Of a stretch of 64,000 nucleotides of DNA, positions 51,075 through 60,845 are shown in pieces; positions within the stretch are counted from its first letter, which is position 1; each line of letters opens with the position of its first letter. Source of the DNA: an uncultured Bacteroidia bacterium (lineage in GTDB: Bacteria; Bacteroidota; Bacteroidia; Bacteroidales; UBA932); NCBI GenBank assembly GCA_902785825.1, contig CACZZZ010000009.1, positions 1 to 64,000 of the forward strand, read 5' to 3'. The position numbers and the translations under genes were made by a program. The notes below the pieces were generated by a model. That model did not search any database and had not been told where the DNA came from. It was given only the letters and a program-made list of their open reading frames with translations.

Positions 51075-51095
51075 TAGGATTGTAACTGTTGCAAT

Positions 51096-53633
51096 ATGAG
51101 AAAATATATCCTTATCCTGCTCTCGCTCACACTCTTGTGCTCCTGCGAAGTTCATCATTTGATAAACGATCCCAACTACCGTCGCCAGATGGAAAAAGAC
51201 CTCCAGGCCAGGATCGACGGCAAGGGGAACCTCGGACAATTCTACGATGTGGAGGATCTCATCATCACCACCGAGGAGAAAGAGGCCTTGCAGTTTCTCT
51301 ATGCCTACATGCCTCTGGCTGACTTGACTGATTACACGACAGAGTATTACCTGTCCAACGTCAGGTCTTCCCTGGACACCAGAGACGAGATGGGATGGAA
51401 CGTGCCTGAACGGGAGTTCAGGCATTTTGTCCTGCCGATAAGGGTTAACAATGAGGATCTGGACTCCTCGAGGGTCGTGTTCGCGAGGGAGATCAAGCCC
51501 AGGATAAAGGGTATGCCGATGAAGGACGCCATCCTTGAGGTGAACCACTGGTGCCACGAGAAACTCACCTACAAACCTTCCGACGCTAGGACTCTGTCCC
51601 CCTTGTCAAGCATGAGAAGCTCCCTGGGACGTTGCGGTGAGGAATCCACTTTCACAGTGGCCGCCCTCCGCTCAGTCGGCATCCCCGCCAGGCAGGTTTA
51701 CACTCCCCGCTGGGCCCACTCCGACGACAATCACGCCTGGGTGGAGGCTTGGGCTGACGGCACATGGTACTTCCTCGGAGCCTGCGAGCCTGAGGCTGTG
51801 CTTAACCTCGGATGGTTCAACACCCCCGCGAGCCGTGGCCTGCTGATGCACACAAGGGTTTTCGGATGCTACGATGGGCCGGAAGAGAAGGTCATGGAAG
51901 GTCCCAACTACACTGAGATCAACCTGATAGACAATTATGCCAAGACAGCGAAAGTGGATTTCATAGTGAAGGATGACTCTGGCAATCCTGTTGACAGCGC
52001 CCTCGTGGACTTCGACATCTACAACTACGCCGAGTTCTATCCCGCTCTCGCGAAATACACCGACAAGGAAGGCAAGACCTTCCTCACCGCCGGCATGGGA
52101 GACATGCTTGCGTGGGCCTCTAAAGACGGGAAATATGGCCATTCGAAAGTCTCTTTCGGAAAGGATTCCCTCGTCACCATCGTGATAACGGCCAACCATC
52201 CCGACGAGTCTGAGAGCATGATGATAGTCCCTCCCGTCGGCGGAGCGAATATTCCAGAAGTAACTGAGGAACAGAGGAAAGCCAACGGCGAGCGTACCGC
52301 TCATGAAGACCAGGTCCGCAAGGCCTATATGGCCACCTTCGCCAAGGATGACGGCACTCCTAAGGGACAGTTCCTCGTCAAGGCCGCCGGCAACCACGGT
52401 GTGATAGAGGGCTTCCTGGCCGCCCATCCGGACCAGAGGGCGCTTGACCTGCTCGCTTCCCTTTCCGACAAGGACATGGTGGATGTGACCAGGGAAATCC
52501 TGGAGGACAGCTACCAGGCCACCGACGCGATCCTCTGCCCCAGAGTGGCAAACGAGTTCCTCTCCCCTTACAAGGGATTCTTCAAGAGCGCGCTGACCGC
52601 TGAAGAGCAAAAAGAGCTTTCCAATCCCGCGAACCTTATCAAGTGGGTTAAGGACAACATAACCCTTGTTAACGACACTAAGGCATGGAGGATCACCATG
52701 TCCCCGATCGGAGTGTTCAAGTCGAAGCTTGCCGATCCCAAGTCAAGGGAGATATTCTTCGTGGCCTTGGCCAGGACCCTCGGCATCGACGCCAGGAAGG
52801 ATCCCGTGACCGGTAAGGTCCAGTACGCTATGGCCAGCTCAGAGCCCGAGAAGAATTGGATAGACGTGGACTTCGAGTCCGCCAAGGAGGAAGTGACCCC
52901 TAAGGGAACCGTGGTCCTCAAATATGTCCCTACCCAGAAGCTCGCCAACCCTGGCTACTACAGCAACTTCACCATAAGTAAGATCCAAGACGGCCGGACC
53001 AACCTGCTCGCCTTCGACGAGGGTCAGGTCGATATGGACGGCGGAGTCAGCTGGGAGAATGTCTTCAAGAAAGGAACGACCCTTGACACCGGAGATTACA
53101 TCCTTGTAAGCGGTAACCGCCTCTCGGACGGCAGCGTTCCTGTGACTTTGAAGAAGTTCACCGTCAAGGAAGGTGAGACTGTGACTGTCGATCTCGTGAT
53201 CGAGATTCCCGACAACAAGCTCAGCGTGATCGGCGAGTTCGACTCTGAGACAAGATACAAGAAATCAGCCAATTCCGAGCCCGTGTCGGTTCTCTCCACC
53301 ACTGGCCGCGGAGTGTTTGTCATCGGATTCCTCACCCCTCGCCACGAGCCCTCGGTCCATGCGGTCAACGACCTGATCGCGGCCAAGGACGGTCTCGAGA
53401 AATGGGGACGCCCGATCCTGCTCCTGACGAGCGAGGATGGGCTTGAGTGGGTAAAGGAATATGCCTCGCGCATGCCCGCCAACGTCCAGTACGGCATCGC
53501 CCCCAAGGAGATGCTCGATGGCACGATGCCTCGGGTCATGATCGCCGACACATTCAACCGGGTGTTCTTCAAGACCGAAGGTTATACGATCGGTCTCGGC
53601 GACCAACTGCTCGGAGCCATCGCCAAATTGTAA
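51096..53633 (+). CDS. Transglutaminase-like lipoprotein, 845 aa
   Basis: Lipoprotein signal with Cys at about residue 17 (LTLLCSC). The transglutaminase-like core spans about 140-240, with catalytic Cys180 (SLGRCGEEST), His213 (DDNHAWVEAW) and the acidic segment GACEPE. The rest (240-845) holds beta-sandwich modules (VDFIVKDDSGNPVDSALVDFDIYNY), a helical middle and a thioredoxin-like end (RPILLLTSEDGLEW). Bacterial members are usually peptidases or amidases rather than cross-linkers. It is co-transcribed with the GDPD gene 13 bases downstream. The role is unknown; export to the outer membrane or surface is likely. Confidence 0.85.
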   Translation: MRKYILILLSLTLLCSCEVHHLINDPNYRRQMEKDLQARIDGKGNLGQFYDVEDLIITTEEKEALQFLYAYMPLADLTDYTTEYYLSNVRSSLDTRDEMGWNVPEREFRHFVLPIRVNNEDLDSSRVVFAREIKPRIKGMPMKDAILEVNHWCHEKLTYKPSDARTLSPLSSMRSSLGRCGEESTFTVAALRSVGIPARQVYTPRWAHSDDNHAWVEAWADGTWYFLGACEPEAVLNLGWFNTPASRGLLMHTRVFGCYDGPEEKVMEGPNYTEINLIDNYAKTAKVDFIVKDDSGNPVDSALVDFDIYNYAEFYPALAKYTDKEGKTFLTAGMGDMLAWASKDGKYGHSKVSFGKDSLVTIVITANHPDESESMMIVPPVGGANIPEVTEEQRKANGERTAHEDQVRKAYMATFAKDDGTPKGQFLVKAAGNHGVIEGFLAAHPDQRALDLLASLSDKDMVDVTREILEDSYQATDAILCPRVANEFLSPYKGFFKSALTAEEQKELSNPANLIKWVKDNITLVNDTKAWRITMSPIGVFKSKLADPKSREIFFVALARTLGIDARKDPVTGKVQYAMASSEPEKNWIDVDFESAKEEVTPKGTVVLKYVPTQKLANPGYYSNFTISKIQDGRTNLLAFDEGQVDMDGGVSWENVFKKGTTLDTGDYILVSGNRLSDGSVPVTLKKFTVKEGETVTVDLVIEIPDNKLSVIGEFDSETRYKKSANSEPVSVLSTTGRGVFVIGFLTPRHEPSVHAVNDLIAAKDGLEKWGRPILLLTSEDGLEWVKEYASRMPANVQYGIAPKEMLDGTMPRVMIADTFNRVFFKTEGYTIGLGDQLLGAIAKL

Positions 53634-53646
53634 TCAAGAACTGATT

Positions 53647-54573
53647 ATGAGAAAAATCATTATTATCCTCCTGGCCGCTCTCGGAGCCGGCCAGGTTGCT
53701 TATGCCCAGAGATCCGCGGCTATCGACCTCCTTCGTTCAAAGAAACCTACTGATTATGTGTGGGTATCGGCCCATAGGGCGGATTGCGTTTACGCTCCGG
53801 AGAACTCCCTCGAAGCCCTCGAACACGCCCTGTTTTTCGGCTCGGACATCATCGAGACTGACGCCCGAATCACAAAGGACGGCCATATAGTCATAATGCA
53901 TGACTACACGGTTGACCGGATGACCGACGGCACCGGGACTATCTCGGAAATGACTCTCGACGAGATAAAAAAGCTCCGGCTGAATACCAACTGGGGAGGA
54001 AAGACCTCCCTTGAGGTTCCCACTCTGGAAGAGTTCATCAAGGTCGCCAAGGGCAAGGCCTGCCTTTATCTTGACAAGGCCTCCTACGATCTCCCAGGCA
54101 ACGAGCCCGGCACCTTCGTGAAGGAATTGCTCCAAGTCCTCAGGGAGAACGATGTCCTGGAAGAAGCCATCTTCGTCCTCGACTGGCCTTATGAGAAAGC
54201 CAAAAGAATATTCGGAGACGACCTTGAGAAGGTGATATATTGCCCGGTGATAGACGATAAGATCCCGGATCTGGAAAAGTACGTTGACGAATATCTCAAC
54301 AAGTTGAAACCCATCGCCTTCCAATTCCGAATGGACACAGTTGACTCTGTGACTTACCGGCTTCTTCCCAAGATCCTCGCCTCTGGATCAAGAGCGTTTA
54401 TAGCGGCCACTTGGGATCACCACACCGCCGGCCACAGCGATAACGCATCGATCTTCAAGCGCCCGTCCGAGGGTTGGGGTTGGCTGGTCTCCCAAGGATT
54501 TAACATTCTGGAAACCAATTACCAGAATGACTTGCTCCGCTTCCTCAAAGCGGAACATCTGCGGGATTTATGA
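53647..54573 (+). CDS. Glycerophosphodiester phosphodiesterase, 308 aa
   Basis: Signal peptide MRKIIIILLAALGAGQVAYAQ, then the GDPD fold with SAHRADCVYAPENSLEALEHA (His43), DIIETDARITKDGHIVIMHD (Glu70, Asp72, His85) and the metal and catalytic positions intact. It splits glycerophosphodiesters from phospholipid head groups to glycerol-3-phosphate and an alcohol in the periplasm. It follows the transglutaminase-like gene. An A/T-rich gap and a new promoter separate it from susC. Confidence 0.9.
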   Translation: MRKIIIILLAALGAGQVAYAQRSAAIDLLRSKKPTDYVWVSAHRADCVYAPENSLEALEHALFFGSDIIETDARITKDGHIVIMHDYTVDRMTDGTGTISEMTLDEIKKLRLNTNWGGKTSLEVPTLEEFIKVAKGKACLYLDKASYDLPGNEPGTFVKELLQVLRENDVLEEAIFVLDWPYEKAKRIFGDDLEKVIYCPVIDDKIPDLEKYVDEYLNKLKPIAFQFRMDTVDSVTYRLLPKILASGSRAFIAATWDHHTAGHSDNASIFKRPSEGWGWLVSQGFNILETNYQNDLLRFLKAEHLRDL

Positions 54574-54663
54574 CGTTTGTTTTAAAATTATCTCTTTTTG
54601 CGAAAAAATCATCGCTTCTTTAACTAAAACCAGTCCACGTATTTTATATTTTAAATTTTTACT

Positions 54664-54671
54664 TATCTTTA
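54664..54671 (+). promoter_or_regulatory. Possible -7 box upstream of susC
   Basis: TATCTTTA, one base off TAnnTTTG, 66 bases before the susC ATG. The 164-base gap is very A/T-rich and holds no other obvious element or hairpin. Confidence 0.3.
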
Positions 54672-54737
54672 CATCCTATTTCGATAGCACCACTCATTTT
54701 TGAAAGAGTAAAAACCAAACCATTCAAAACCATTTTT

Positions 54738-57700
54738 ATGTTTAAATCAACACTCAAAACCGGACTGTCGCTGGCCGTGGCCGCGATAGTCGCAGGAGGG
54801 TGGCTGTTCCAGGCGCAAGCCGCCGGAGCCGATTCCCAAGCTATGGTCCAGCAGAACCAGACATGCTCGGGAGTCGTCGTCGATGAGGCTGGAGTGCCGG
54901 TAATCGGAGCGGCCGTCCTTATTAAAGGAACCCTCAAGGGAACGTCCACAGATGTCGATGGACATTTCACGCTTCCCCAAGCCAAGACTGGCGATGTCCT
55001 CGAAGTGTCCTCTGTCGGTTACCTTCCGGCCGAGGTCACTTGGAACGGCAGTCCCCTAAACGTGACCCTTAAGGAAGACAAGCTGTCCATCGAGGAGTCT
55101 GTCGTCGTGGGTTACGGCGTGCAGAAGAAAGTCAACGTCACCGGTGCGGTGAGCATGGTCGATTCCGAAGTGTTCGAGTCCCGTCCTGTACAGACTGTCT
55201 CCCAGGCCCTCCAGGGTCAGATCCCCGGCCTCAACTTCGGTGTCACGACCGGTGGTGGTGAGCTCAACCAGAACATGAGTTTCAACGTGCGTGGTACCGG
55301 TACCATCGGTGACGGTTCCACCGCCTCCCCGCTCGTCCTCATCGACGGCATCGAGGGTGACATGAACACCATCAACCCTAACGACATTGAGACCATCTCC
55401 GTCCTCAAGGACGCCGCCTCCTCCTCCATCTACGGAGCAAGGGCAGCTTTCGGTGTGATCCTCATCACCACCAAGAGCGGAAAGGCTGGCAAGACCCACG
55501 TCTCCTACACTGGTAACGTGCTCTTCAACAGCGGACTCCATCTTCCTGACATGATGAGCTCAGATAAGTTCGTGCGCTACTGGAACCGCGCGAGGGCTAA
55601 CGACGGTACAGCCGCCCAGTTCTCTCCTGAGGTTGTCCAGAGGGTTGATGACTACATCGCCGGAAAGATCACTACAGGTACTGTGGCTCAAGACAACGGC
55701 CGTTGGGGAACCTATGGTGTTGGTAACGCCAACACCGACTGGTTCGAGGAGTTCTACGGCAAGAATGTTCCCTCCCACAACCACAACCTCAGCGTGAGTG
55801 GAGGAAACGACCGTATCAACTACCGTGTCAGCGGATCCTTCATGAACCAGAATGGTCTGCTCCAGTTTGGAAAGGACAAGATGAACCGCTACACGATTGA
55901 TTCCAAGATCAGCGCCAAGCTCACAGACTGGGCCCGCCTGGACTACACCAACAAGTTCGTGCGCGAGGACTACACCCGTCCTACCTACCTGACTTATCAG
56001 GGCCGTCTGTTCATGCACAACATCGCCCGTCGTTGGCCTAACGTTCCTGTTTACGATCCGAACGGCCACCTCATTGGTGGTATGGAGACCGAGACCCTCC
56101 GCGACGGTGGTGAGCAGCTCACCCAGAAGAACTACTACACCAACCAGCTCGCTCTCGTCTTCGAGCCCGTCAAGGATTGGCACATCAACATCGAGGGCAA
56201 CATGAGGACCTACACCAACCGTGACCACCAGGTCTTCCAGCCCGTCCTTTCCTACGACGCCAACAACCAGCCTTACTATGACAGCTGGGACAACGGTGTG
56301 GGTTCCATCTCCCCCGGACAGAGCAGGGTCTATGAGTATCGTTACACTCAGGACTACTTCACGACCAACATCTACTCCGACTACAGCTGGACTCTCGGCG
56401 GGAACCATAACTTCCATGTGCTGGGCGGTTTCAACGCCGAGCTCACCAAGTACGACCAGATGAGCGGCCGTGGTGACTACCTCGTGGATCTGTCCGTGCC
56501 TTACCTGAGCCAGACCACAACCAACCCGATCATCACCGGCGGACGCGAGCACAACTCTGTGGCCGGCTTCTTCGGCAGGTTCAACTACAACTACGCAGAC
56601 AAGTACATGCTCGAGCTGAACGGCCGTTACGACGGTTCTTCCCGCTTCATCAATGACAAGAGATGGGCTTTCTTCCCCTCTGTCTCAGTGGGTTGGAACA
56701 TCGCCAAGGAAGACTTCTTCGGTTCTCTCGCCGATACTTTCAGCACCCTGAAGATCCGCGCTTCCTATGGTCGCCTCGGTAACACCAACACCAACAACTG
56801 GTACCCGTTCTATCAGACCATGCCCGTCAGCACAGCCGCCGGAACATGGATCCTGAACGGAGAGAAGCCCAACATCGCCACGATCCCCGGTATCGTTTCC
56901 GCTCTCATGACCTGGGAGACCATCGAGACCTGGGACGCCGGTCTTGACATCACAGCTTGGAACGGACGTTTCAACGCCACCTTCGACTACTTCATCCGCA
57001 ACACCCTGAACATGGTCGGCCCGGCTCCTGAGCTTCCCGCCGCCCTTGGAACCAGCGTGCCGAAGGTCAACAACGCTGATATGAAATCCCATGGTTGGGA
57101 ACTCGAGATCTCCTGGCGCGACCAGATCGGCAAGGACTTCTCCTACGGAGCCCGCCTCGTCCTGTCCGACGCCATGCAGGAGATTACCCGCTATCCCAAC
57201 AAGACCAATTCCCTCTCGACCTACTATGTGGGCCGCAAGATGGGTGAGATCTGGGGCTACCAGGCCGATAACCTCGCCTCCTCACAGGCTGAGATGGATT
57301 CCTGGCTCCAGAGCAACCGTCCTTCATGGGGCTCCGGCTGGGGCGCCGGTGACTTGATGTACAAGGATCTCAACGGAGACGGAAAAGTCACCAACGGATC
57401 CAACACCCTTGACGACCACGGCGACCTCTCCATCATCGGTAACAACACACCCCGCTACAACTTCGGTATCACCCTTGACGCCGCTTGGAAGGGAATAGAC
57501 TTCCGCGCCTACCTCCAAGGAGTCGGCAAGCGTGACTACTGGTGCTCCGGACCTTACATGTTCGGTACCAGCGGTGGTATGTGGCAGTCCGCCGGTTTCG
57601 AGCAGCACTGGGACTTCTGGCGTCCTGAAGGCGACGAGTACGGTGCCAACCTCGACGCTTACTATCCGAAGCCCTCATTCAACGGAAACTCCAAGAACCA

Positions 57701-57959
57701 GCAGACCTCCACAAGGTACCTGCAGAACGCCGCTTACATCCGCTTGAAGAACATCCAGCTCGGCTACACCCTGCCTAAGAAGTGGACCGAAAAAGCCGGA
57801 ATGTCCTCGGTACGCATCTACACTTCCGGAGAGAACCTCTTCACATTCTCAAAGATGAGCAAGGTCTTCGACCCTGAGACCATCGGTGGAGACTGGGGAG
57901 ACGGAAAGGTCTATCCTCTCATGAAGACTTATTCCTTCGGTGTCAACATCAACTTCTAA
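54738..57959 (+). CDS. SusC/RagA-type TonB-dependent outer membrane transporter, 1073 aa
   Basis: Signal peptide (about 1-31), a carboxypeptidase-like beta domain (about 43-120, CSGVVVDEAGVPVIGAAVLIKG), a TonB-box-like region SVVVGYGVQKKVNVTGAVS, a plug domain (LVLIDGIEG ... VLKDAASSSIYGARAAFGVILITTKSG) and a 22-strand barrel ending in an aromatic strand (TYSFGVNINF). It imports glycans bound by the SusD partner using TonB energy. Codon use is strongly biased as in enolase, suggesting high expression. First gene of a four-gene utilisation locus. Confidence 0.97.
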   Translation: MFKSTLKTGLSLAVAAIVAGGWLFQAQAAGADSQAMVQQNQTCSGVVVDEAGVPVIGAAVLIKGTLKGTSTDVDGHFTLPQAKTGDVLEVSSVGYLPAEVTWNGSPLNVTLKEDKLSIEESVVVGYGVQKKVNVTGAVSMVDSEVFESRPVQTVSQALQGQIPGLNFGVTTGGGELNQNMSFNVRGTGTIGDGSTASPLVLIDGIEGDMNTINPNDIETISVLKDAASSSIYGARAAFGVILITTKSGKAGKTHVSYTGNVLFNSGLHLPDMMSSDKFVRYWNRARANDGTAAQFSPEVVQRVDDYIAGKITTGTVAQDNGRWGTYGVGNANTDWFEEFYGKNVPSHNHNLSVSGGNDRINYRVSGSFMNQNGLLQFGKDKMNRYTIDSKISAKLTDWARLDYTNKFVREDYTRPTYLTYQGRLFMHNIARRWPNVPVYDPNGHLIGGMETETLRDGGEQLTQKNYYTNQLALVFEPVKDWHINIEGNMRTYTNRDHQVFQPVLSYDANNQPYYDSWDNGVGSISPGQSRVYEYRYTQDYFTTNIYSDYSWTLGGNHNFHVLGGFNAELTKYDQMSGRGDYLVDLSVPYLSQTTTNPIITGGREHNSVAGFFGRFNYNYADKYMLELNGRYDGSSRFINDKRWAFFPSVSVGWNIAKEDFFGSLADTFSTLKIRASYGRLGNTNTNNWYPFYQTMPVSTAAGTWILNGEKPNIATIPGIVSALMTWETIETWDAGLDITAWNGRFNATFDYFIRNTLNMVGPAPELPAALGTSVPKVNNADMKSHGWELEISWRDQIGKDFSYGARLVLSDAMQEITRYPNKTNSLSTYYVGRKMGEIWGYQADNLASSQAEMDSWLQSNRPSWGSGWGAGDLMYKDLNGDGKVTNGSNTLDDHGDLSIIGNNTPRYNFGITLDAAWKGIDFRAYLQGVGKRDYWCSGPYMFGTSGGMWQSAGFEQHWDFWRPEGDEYGANLDAYYPKPSFNGNSKNQQTSTRYLQNAAYIRLKNIQLGYTLPKKWTEKAGMSSVRIYTSGENLFTFSKMSKVFDPETIGGDWGDGKVYPLMKTYSFGVNINF

Positions 57960-57971
57960 ACCGGGAAAGAC

Positions 57972-59996
57972 ATGAAAAAGATATTTACAATTATAGTATC
58001 CGCCGCTGCCCTTCTCATCACCACCGGTTGTAACGACTTCCTCGACAGGCAGCCTATCACCAATATCACGCCCGAGAAGTATTTCAAATCGGCTGACGAG
58101 CTTGCGGCTTACACCGTGGCATATTATGAGACTTTCTTCCCCAGCTACCGAGGCAACTACAACGTCGGTGTGATCTGGGAAGACGCCTGCACTGATAACC
58201 TCGTGAGAGGTGGCTCTGACTTCGCCACGGCTCTGCAGTATTTCTCTTCAAGCAACGGAAGGTTCCTTGTCCCTACCGGACAGAACACCTCCACCGCTTT
58301 CAACAGGATCAGGGTCTGCAACTATTTCTTCGAGCAGGCTCTCCCGAAACTTGAGGACGGCACCCTCTCCGGAGCGGACGTCAACCACTATGTCGGTGAG
58401 ATGTACGTGATGAGAGCCCTGGCTTATTTCTACGCCCTCCGCAACTTCGGAGACTTCCCGATCATCGAGACTGTCCTTCCTGACGACAACGACGTCCTGG
58501 TCGAGGCCAGCAAGCGCGCCCCCCGCAACGAGGTTGCCCGCTTCATCCTCGCCGACCTTGACAAGGCTGCCGGCCTGCTGAGCAACGGCGCCAAGAACAG
58601 GATCACCAAGGATCTCGCTCTTCTGATCAAGTCCCGCGTGGCTCTTTACGAGGCTACCTTCGAGAAGTACCACAAGGGTTCAGGCCGAGTCCCCGGCGAC
58701 TCCAACTGGCCCGGCGCTTCCAAGAATTCCGGCAAGTCCTTTGATATTGACGGAGAAGTGAAATTCTTCCTCCAGCAGTGCCTTGACGCCTCCGCACAGG
58801 TGGCTGACGCTCACTCTCTCGTGGCGAACTCCCACGTGATGAACCCCACTGCGGCCAACCCTCATTACGGATGGAACTCTTACTTCGAGATGTTCAACCA
58901 GCCTGATGCCAGCAGCATCGACGAGGTGATCCTTTACCGCGAGTACAGCCGCGATCTGAACGTCGCCGCCGGCCATGGTCCTTACATCCTTGAGGGCGGT
59001 AACTGCGGTCCTACCCGCAGCCATGTGGACGGCTTCCTGATGAGCAACGGTCTCCCGATCTACGCCGCAGGTTCCGAGTACAAGGGTGACGAGACACTGG
59101 ATCTCCAGCAGGAGGGCCGTGACGAGCGTCTCCAGCTCTTTGTGTTCAACAACAGCGACCTTCTCGTGCACGGGGAAACCGGAGATCAGAATTTCGAGGC
59201 TCCCGCTTTCCTTGAGCAGCCTGAGCATAGGGATGTGACCGGATTCCGTATCCGCAAGTCATACACCTACGATGAGGCCCAGACCGCTGGCGCTCATGGT
59301 AACATCATCGGTACCAACGATATGGTCCTCTACCGCGCCGCCGAGGCTTACCTCAACTACATTGAGGCTTACTACGAGCTCAACGGCAACATCGGTGGTA
59401 AGGCTGACACCTATTGGAGGGCCATCCGCACCCGCGCCGGTGTCGATCCCGACTACAACAAGACCATCGCCGCCACCGACCTCTCCAAGGAGGATGACTG
59501 GGGCAAGCGCAGCGGGGAGACCCTCGTGGACGCCACCCTGTTCAACATCCGTAGGGAGCGTCGTTGCGAGTTCATCGGTGAGGGCTTCCGTTGGAACGAC
59601 CTTATCCGCTGGCGTTCGTTCGACCACCTGATGACCGAGAAGTGGATTCCTGAAGGTGTCAACCTCTGGGAGAGCCCTCTGAAGGACAATGAGAAATACC
59701 TGAAGAAGGACGCCGCCGGTAACGTTACCACCGAATCCGCATTCGTGGAGTGCGCCAGCGGCAAGTCCGACGCCAACATCTCCGCCAGGACCGACAGCAA
59801 GTATGTACGCCCGCTCCGCGTCATCTACGACAACAACGAGCTCTACAACGGTTACACCTGGCACAAGGCCTACTACCTGCAGCCTTACGGACTCCAGGAT
59901 CTCACCCTGACCTCAACTGACGGTTCAGTGGAGAATTCCGTGGCCTATCAGAACCCTTACTGGCCGACCCAGGCCTCCGAGGGAGCTATCGAATAA
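57972..59996 (+). CDS. SusD/RagB-type glycan-binding lipoprotein, 674 aa
   Basis: Lipobox TTGC (Cys20), then the start CNDFLDRQPITNITPEKYFK typical of SusD proteins. Helical TPR-like core (MYVMRALAYFYALRNFGDFPIIE), and a C-terminal SusD half (LRRE-type segment NIRRERRCEFIGEGFRWNDLIRWR). It caps the SusC transporter on the cell surface. It starts 12 bases after susC. A strong hairpin follows at 60016-60039. Confidence 0.96.
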   Translation: MKKIFTIIVSAAALLITTGCNDFLDRQPITNITPEKYFKSADELAAYTVAYYETFFPSYRGNYNVGVIWEDACTDNLVRGGSDFATALQYFSSSNGRFLVPTGQNTSTAFNRIRVCNYFFEQALPKLEDGTLSGADVNHYVGEMYVMRALAYFYALRNFGDFPIIETVLPDDNDVLVEASKRAPRNEVARFILADLDKAAGLLSNGAKNRITKDLALLIKSRVALYEATFEKYHKGSGRVPGDSNWPGASKNSGKSFDIDGEVKFFLQQCLDASAQVADAHSLVANSHVMNPTAANPHYGWNSYFEMFNQPDASSIDEVILYREYSRDLNVAAGHGPYILEGGNCGPTRSHVDGFLMSNGLPIYAAGSEYKGDETLDLQQEGRDERLQLFVFNNSDLLVHGETGDQNFEAPAFLEQPEHRDVTGFRIRKSYTYDEAQTAGAHGNIIGTNDMVLYRAAEAYLNYIEAYYELNGNIGGKADTYWRAIRTRAGVDPDYNKTIAATDLSKEDDWGKRSGETLVDATLFNIRRERRCEFIGEGFRWNDLIRWRSFDHLMTEKWIPEGVNLWESPLKDNEKYLKKDAAGNVTTESAFVECASGKSDANISARTDSKYVRPLRVIYDNNELYNGYTWHKAYYLQPYGLQDLTLTSTDGSVENSVAYQNPYWPTQASEGAIE

Positions 59997-60015
59997 TCAA
60001 CATTTCGCATAGATT

Positions 60016-60039
60016 GAGGTTGCCCTGCGGGGCAACCTC
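60016..60039 (+). terminator. Terminator or attenuator between susD and the GH16 gene
   Basis: Perfect 10-bp stem GAGGTTGCCC / GGGCAACCTC with loop TGCG, followed by seven or more T. It probably lets susCD transcripts outnumber the downstream enzyme genes. Confidence 0.85.
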
Positions 60040-60073
60040 TTTTTTTAAAAAAACATCAAATAGACTGCAGATT

Positions 60074-60844
60074 ATGAAACGGTTACTTTTTGTTTTGGCT
60101 ACCCTGGCCATGGTCTCATGCTCCCATCAGGAAGGATGGACCCTGGTATGGACAGAAGACTTCAACGGCCCTAAGATCGACGAGAATGTCTGGACAAGGG
60201 TCGAGAAAGGTGGCAGTGATTGGAACGACATGATGTCCCTGAGGGAGGACCTGGCGTTCATCGAGGATGGACAGCTGGTGCTCCTTGGCAAGGTCAATGA
60301 CGGAAGCTCTTCAGACACAACCGCTTTCGTGACAGGTGGCGTCAGGAGCAAGGGCAAAAAGTCCTTCATGCCCCTCGCCAAATTCGAGATCAAGGCAAAG
60401 TTCAACAGCGTTGACGGATTCTGGCCGGCCCTTTGGCTTATGCCCGACTATGACATGCCAAAAGACGTGTATGCCGAGATCGACATCATGGAGCACCTGA
60501 ACAGCGACACATTCGCTTACCAGACCCTTCACTCAAGGTATTCCCTCGACGTGAGCCGTGAGAATCCGAAGAACTTCGGTACCGGCCCCATAGTCAAGGA
60601 TGATTGGAATATCTACGCCGCTGAGGTGTACCGCGACAGCATTTGCATGTACACCAATGGCCAGAAGACCCTGACCTATCCCAGAGTCGAGGGCAAGGAG
60701 AAACAGTTCCCCTGGCCGGACTATCCTTTTTATTTCATCCTTTCCAACCAGCTCGGCGGAAAATGGGTGGGCGATGTCAAGAATCCCGACCAGCTCCCTT
60801 CAGAGCTCCGGATCGATTGGATAAAGGTATATCAGTGGAAATAA
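60074..60844 (+). CDS. GH16 endo-glycanase lipoprotein, 256 aa
   Basis: Lipobox MVSC (Cys16). A single GH16 jelly-roll domain with the catalytic motif EIDIME (nucleophile Glu135, Asp137, acid/base Glu140) and GFWPALWLMP. The segment MMSLREDLAFIEDGQLVLLG and the motif EIDIMEHLNSDTFAYQTLHS recall the GH16 O-glycanase group of mucin-using Bacteroidales, but beta-glucanase or other subfamilies cannot be excluded. The frame is open to 60014, but the ATG at 60074 begins the lipoprotein signal and clears the terminator. It cuts glycan on the surface for import by SusCD. Confidence 0.9.
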   Translation: MKRLLFVLATLAMVSCSHQEGWTLVWTEDFNGPKIDENVWTRVEKGGSDWNDMMSLREDLAFIEDGQLVLLGKVNDGSSSDTTAFVTGGVRSKGKKSFMPLAKFEIKAKFNSVDGFWPALWLMPDYDMPKDVYAEIDIMEHLNSDTFAYQTLHSRYSLDVSRENPKNFGTGPIVKDDWNIYAAEVYRDSICMYTNGQKTLTYPRVEGKEKQFPWPDYPFYFILSNQLGGKWVGDVKNPDQLPSELRIDWIKVYQWK

Positions 60845-60845
60845 T

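Noticed and set aside
55560-56552. 330-residue open frame on the minus strand inside susC
   Set aside because: Antisense shadow caused by the biased codons of susC. Val/Glu-rich with no domain.
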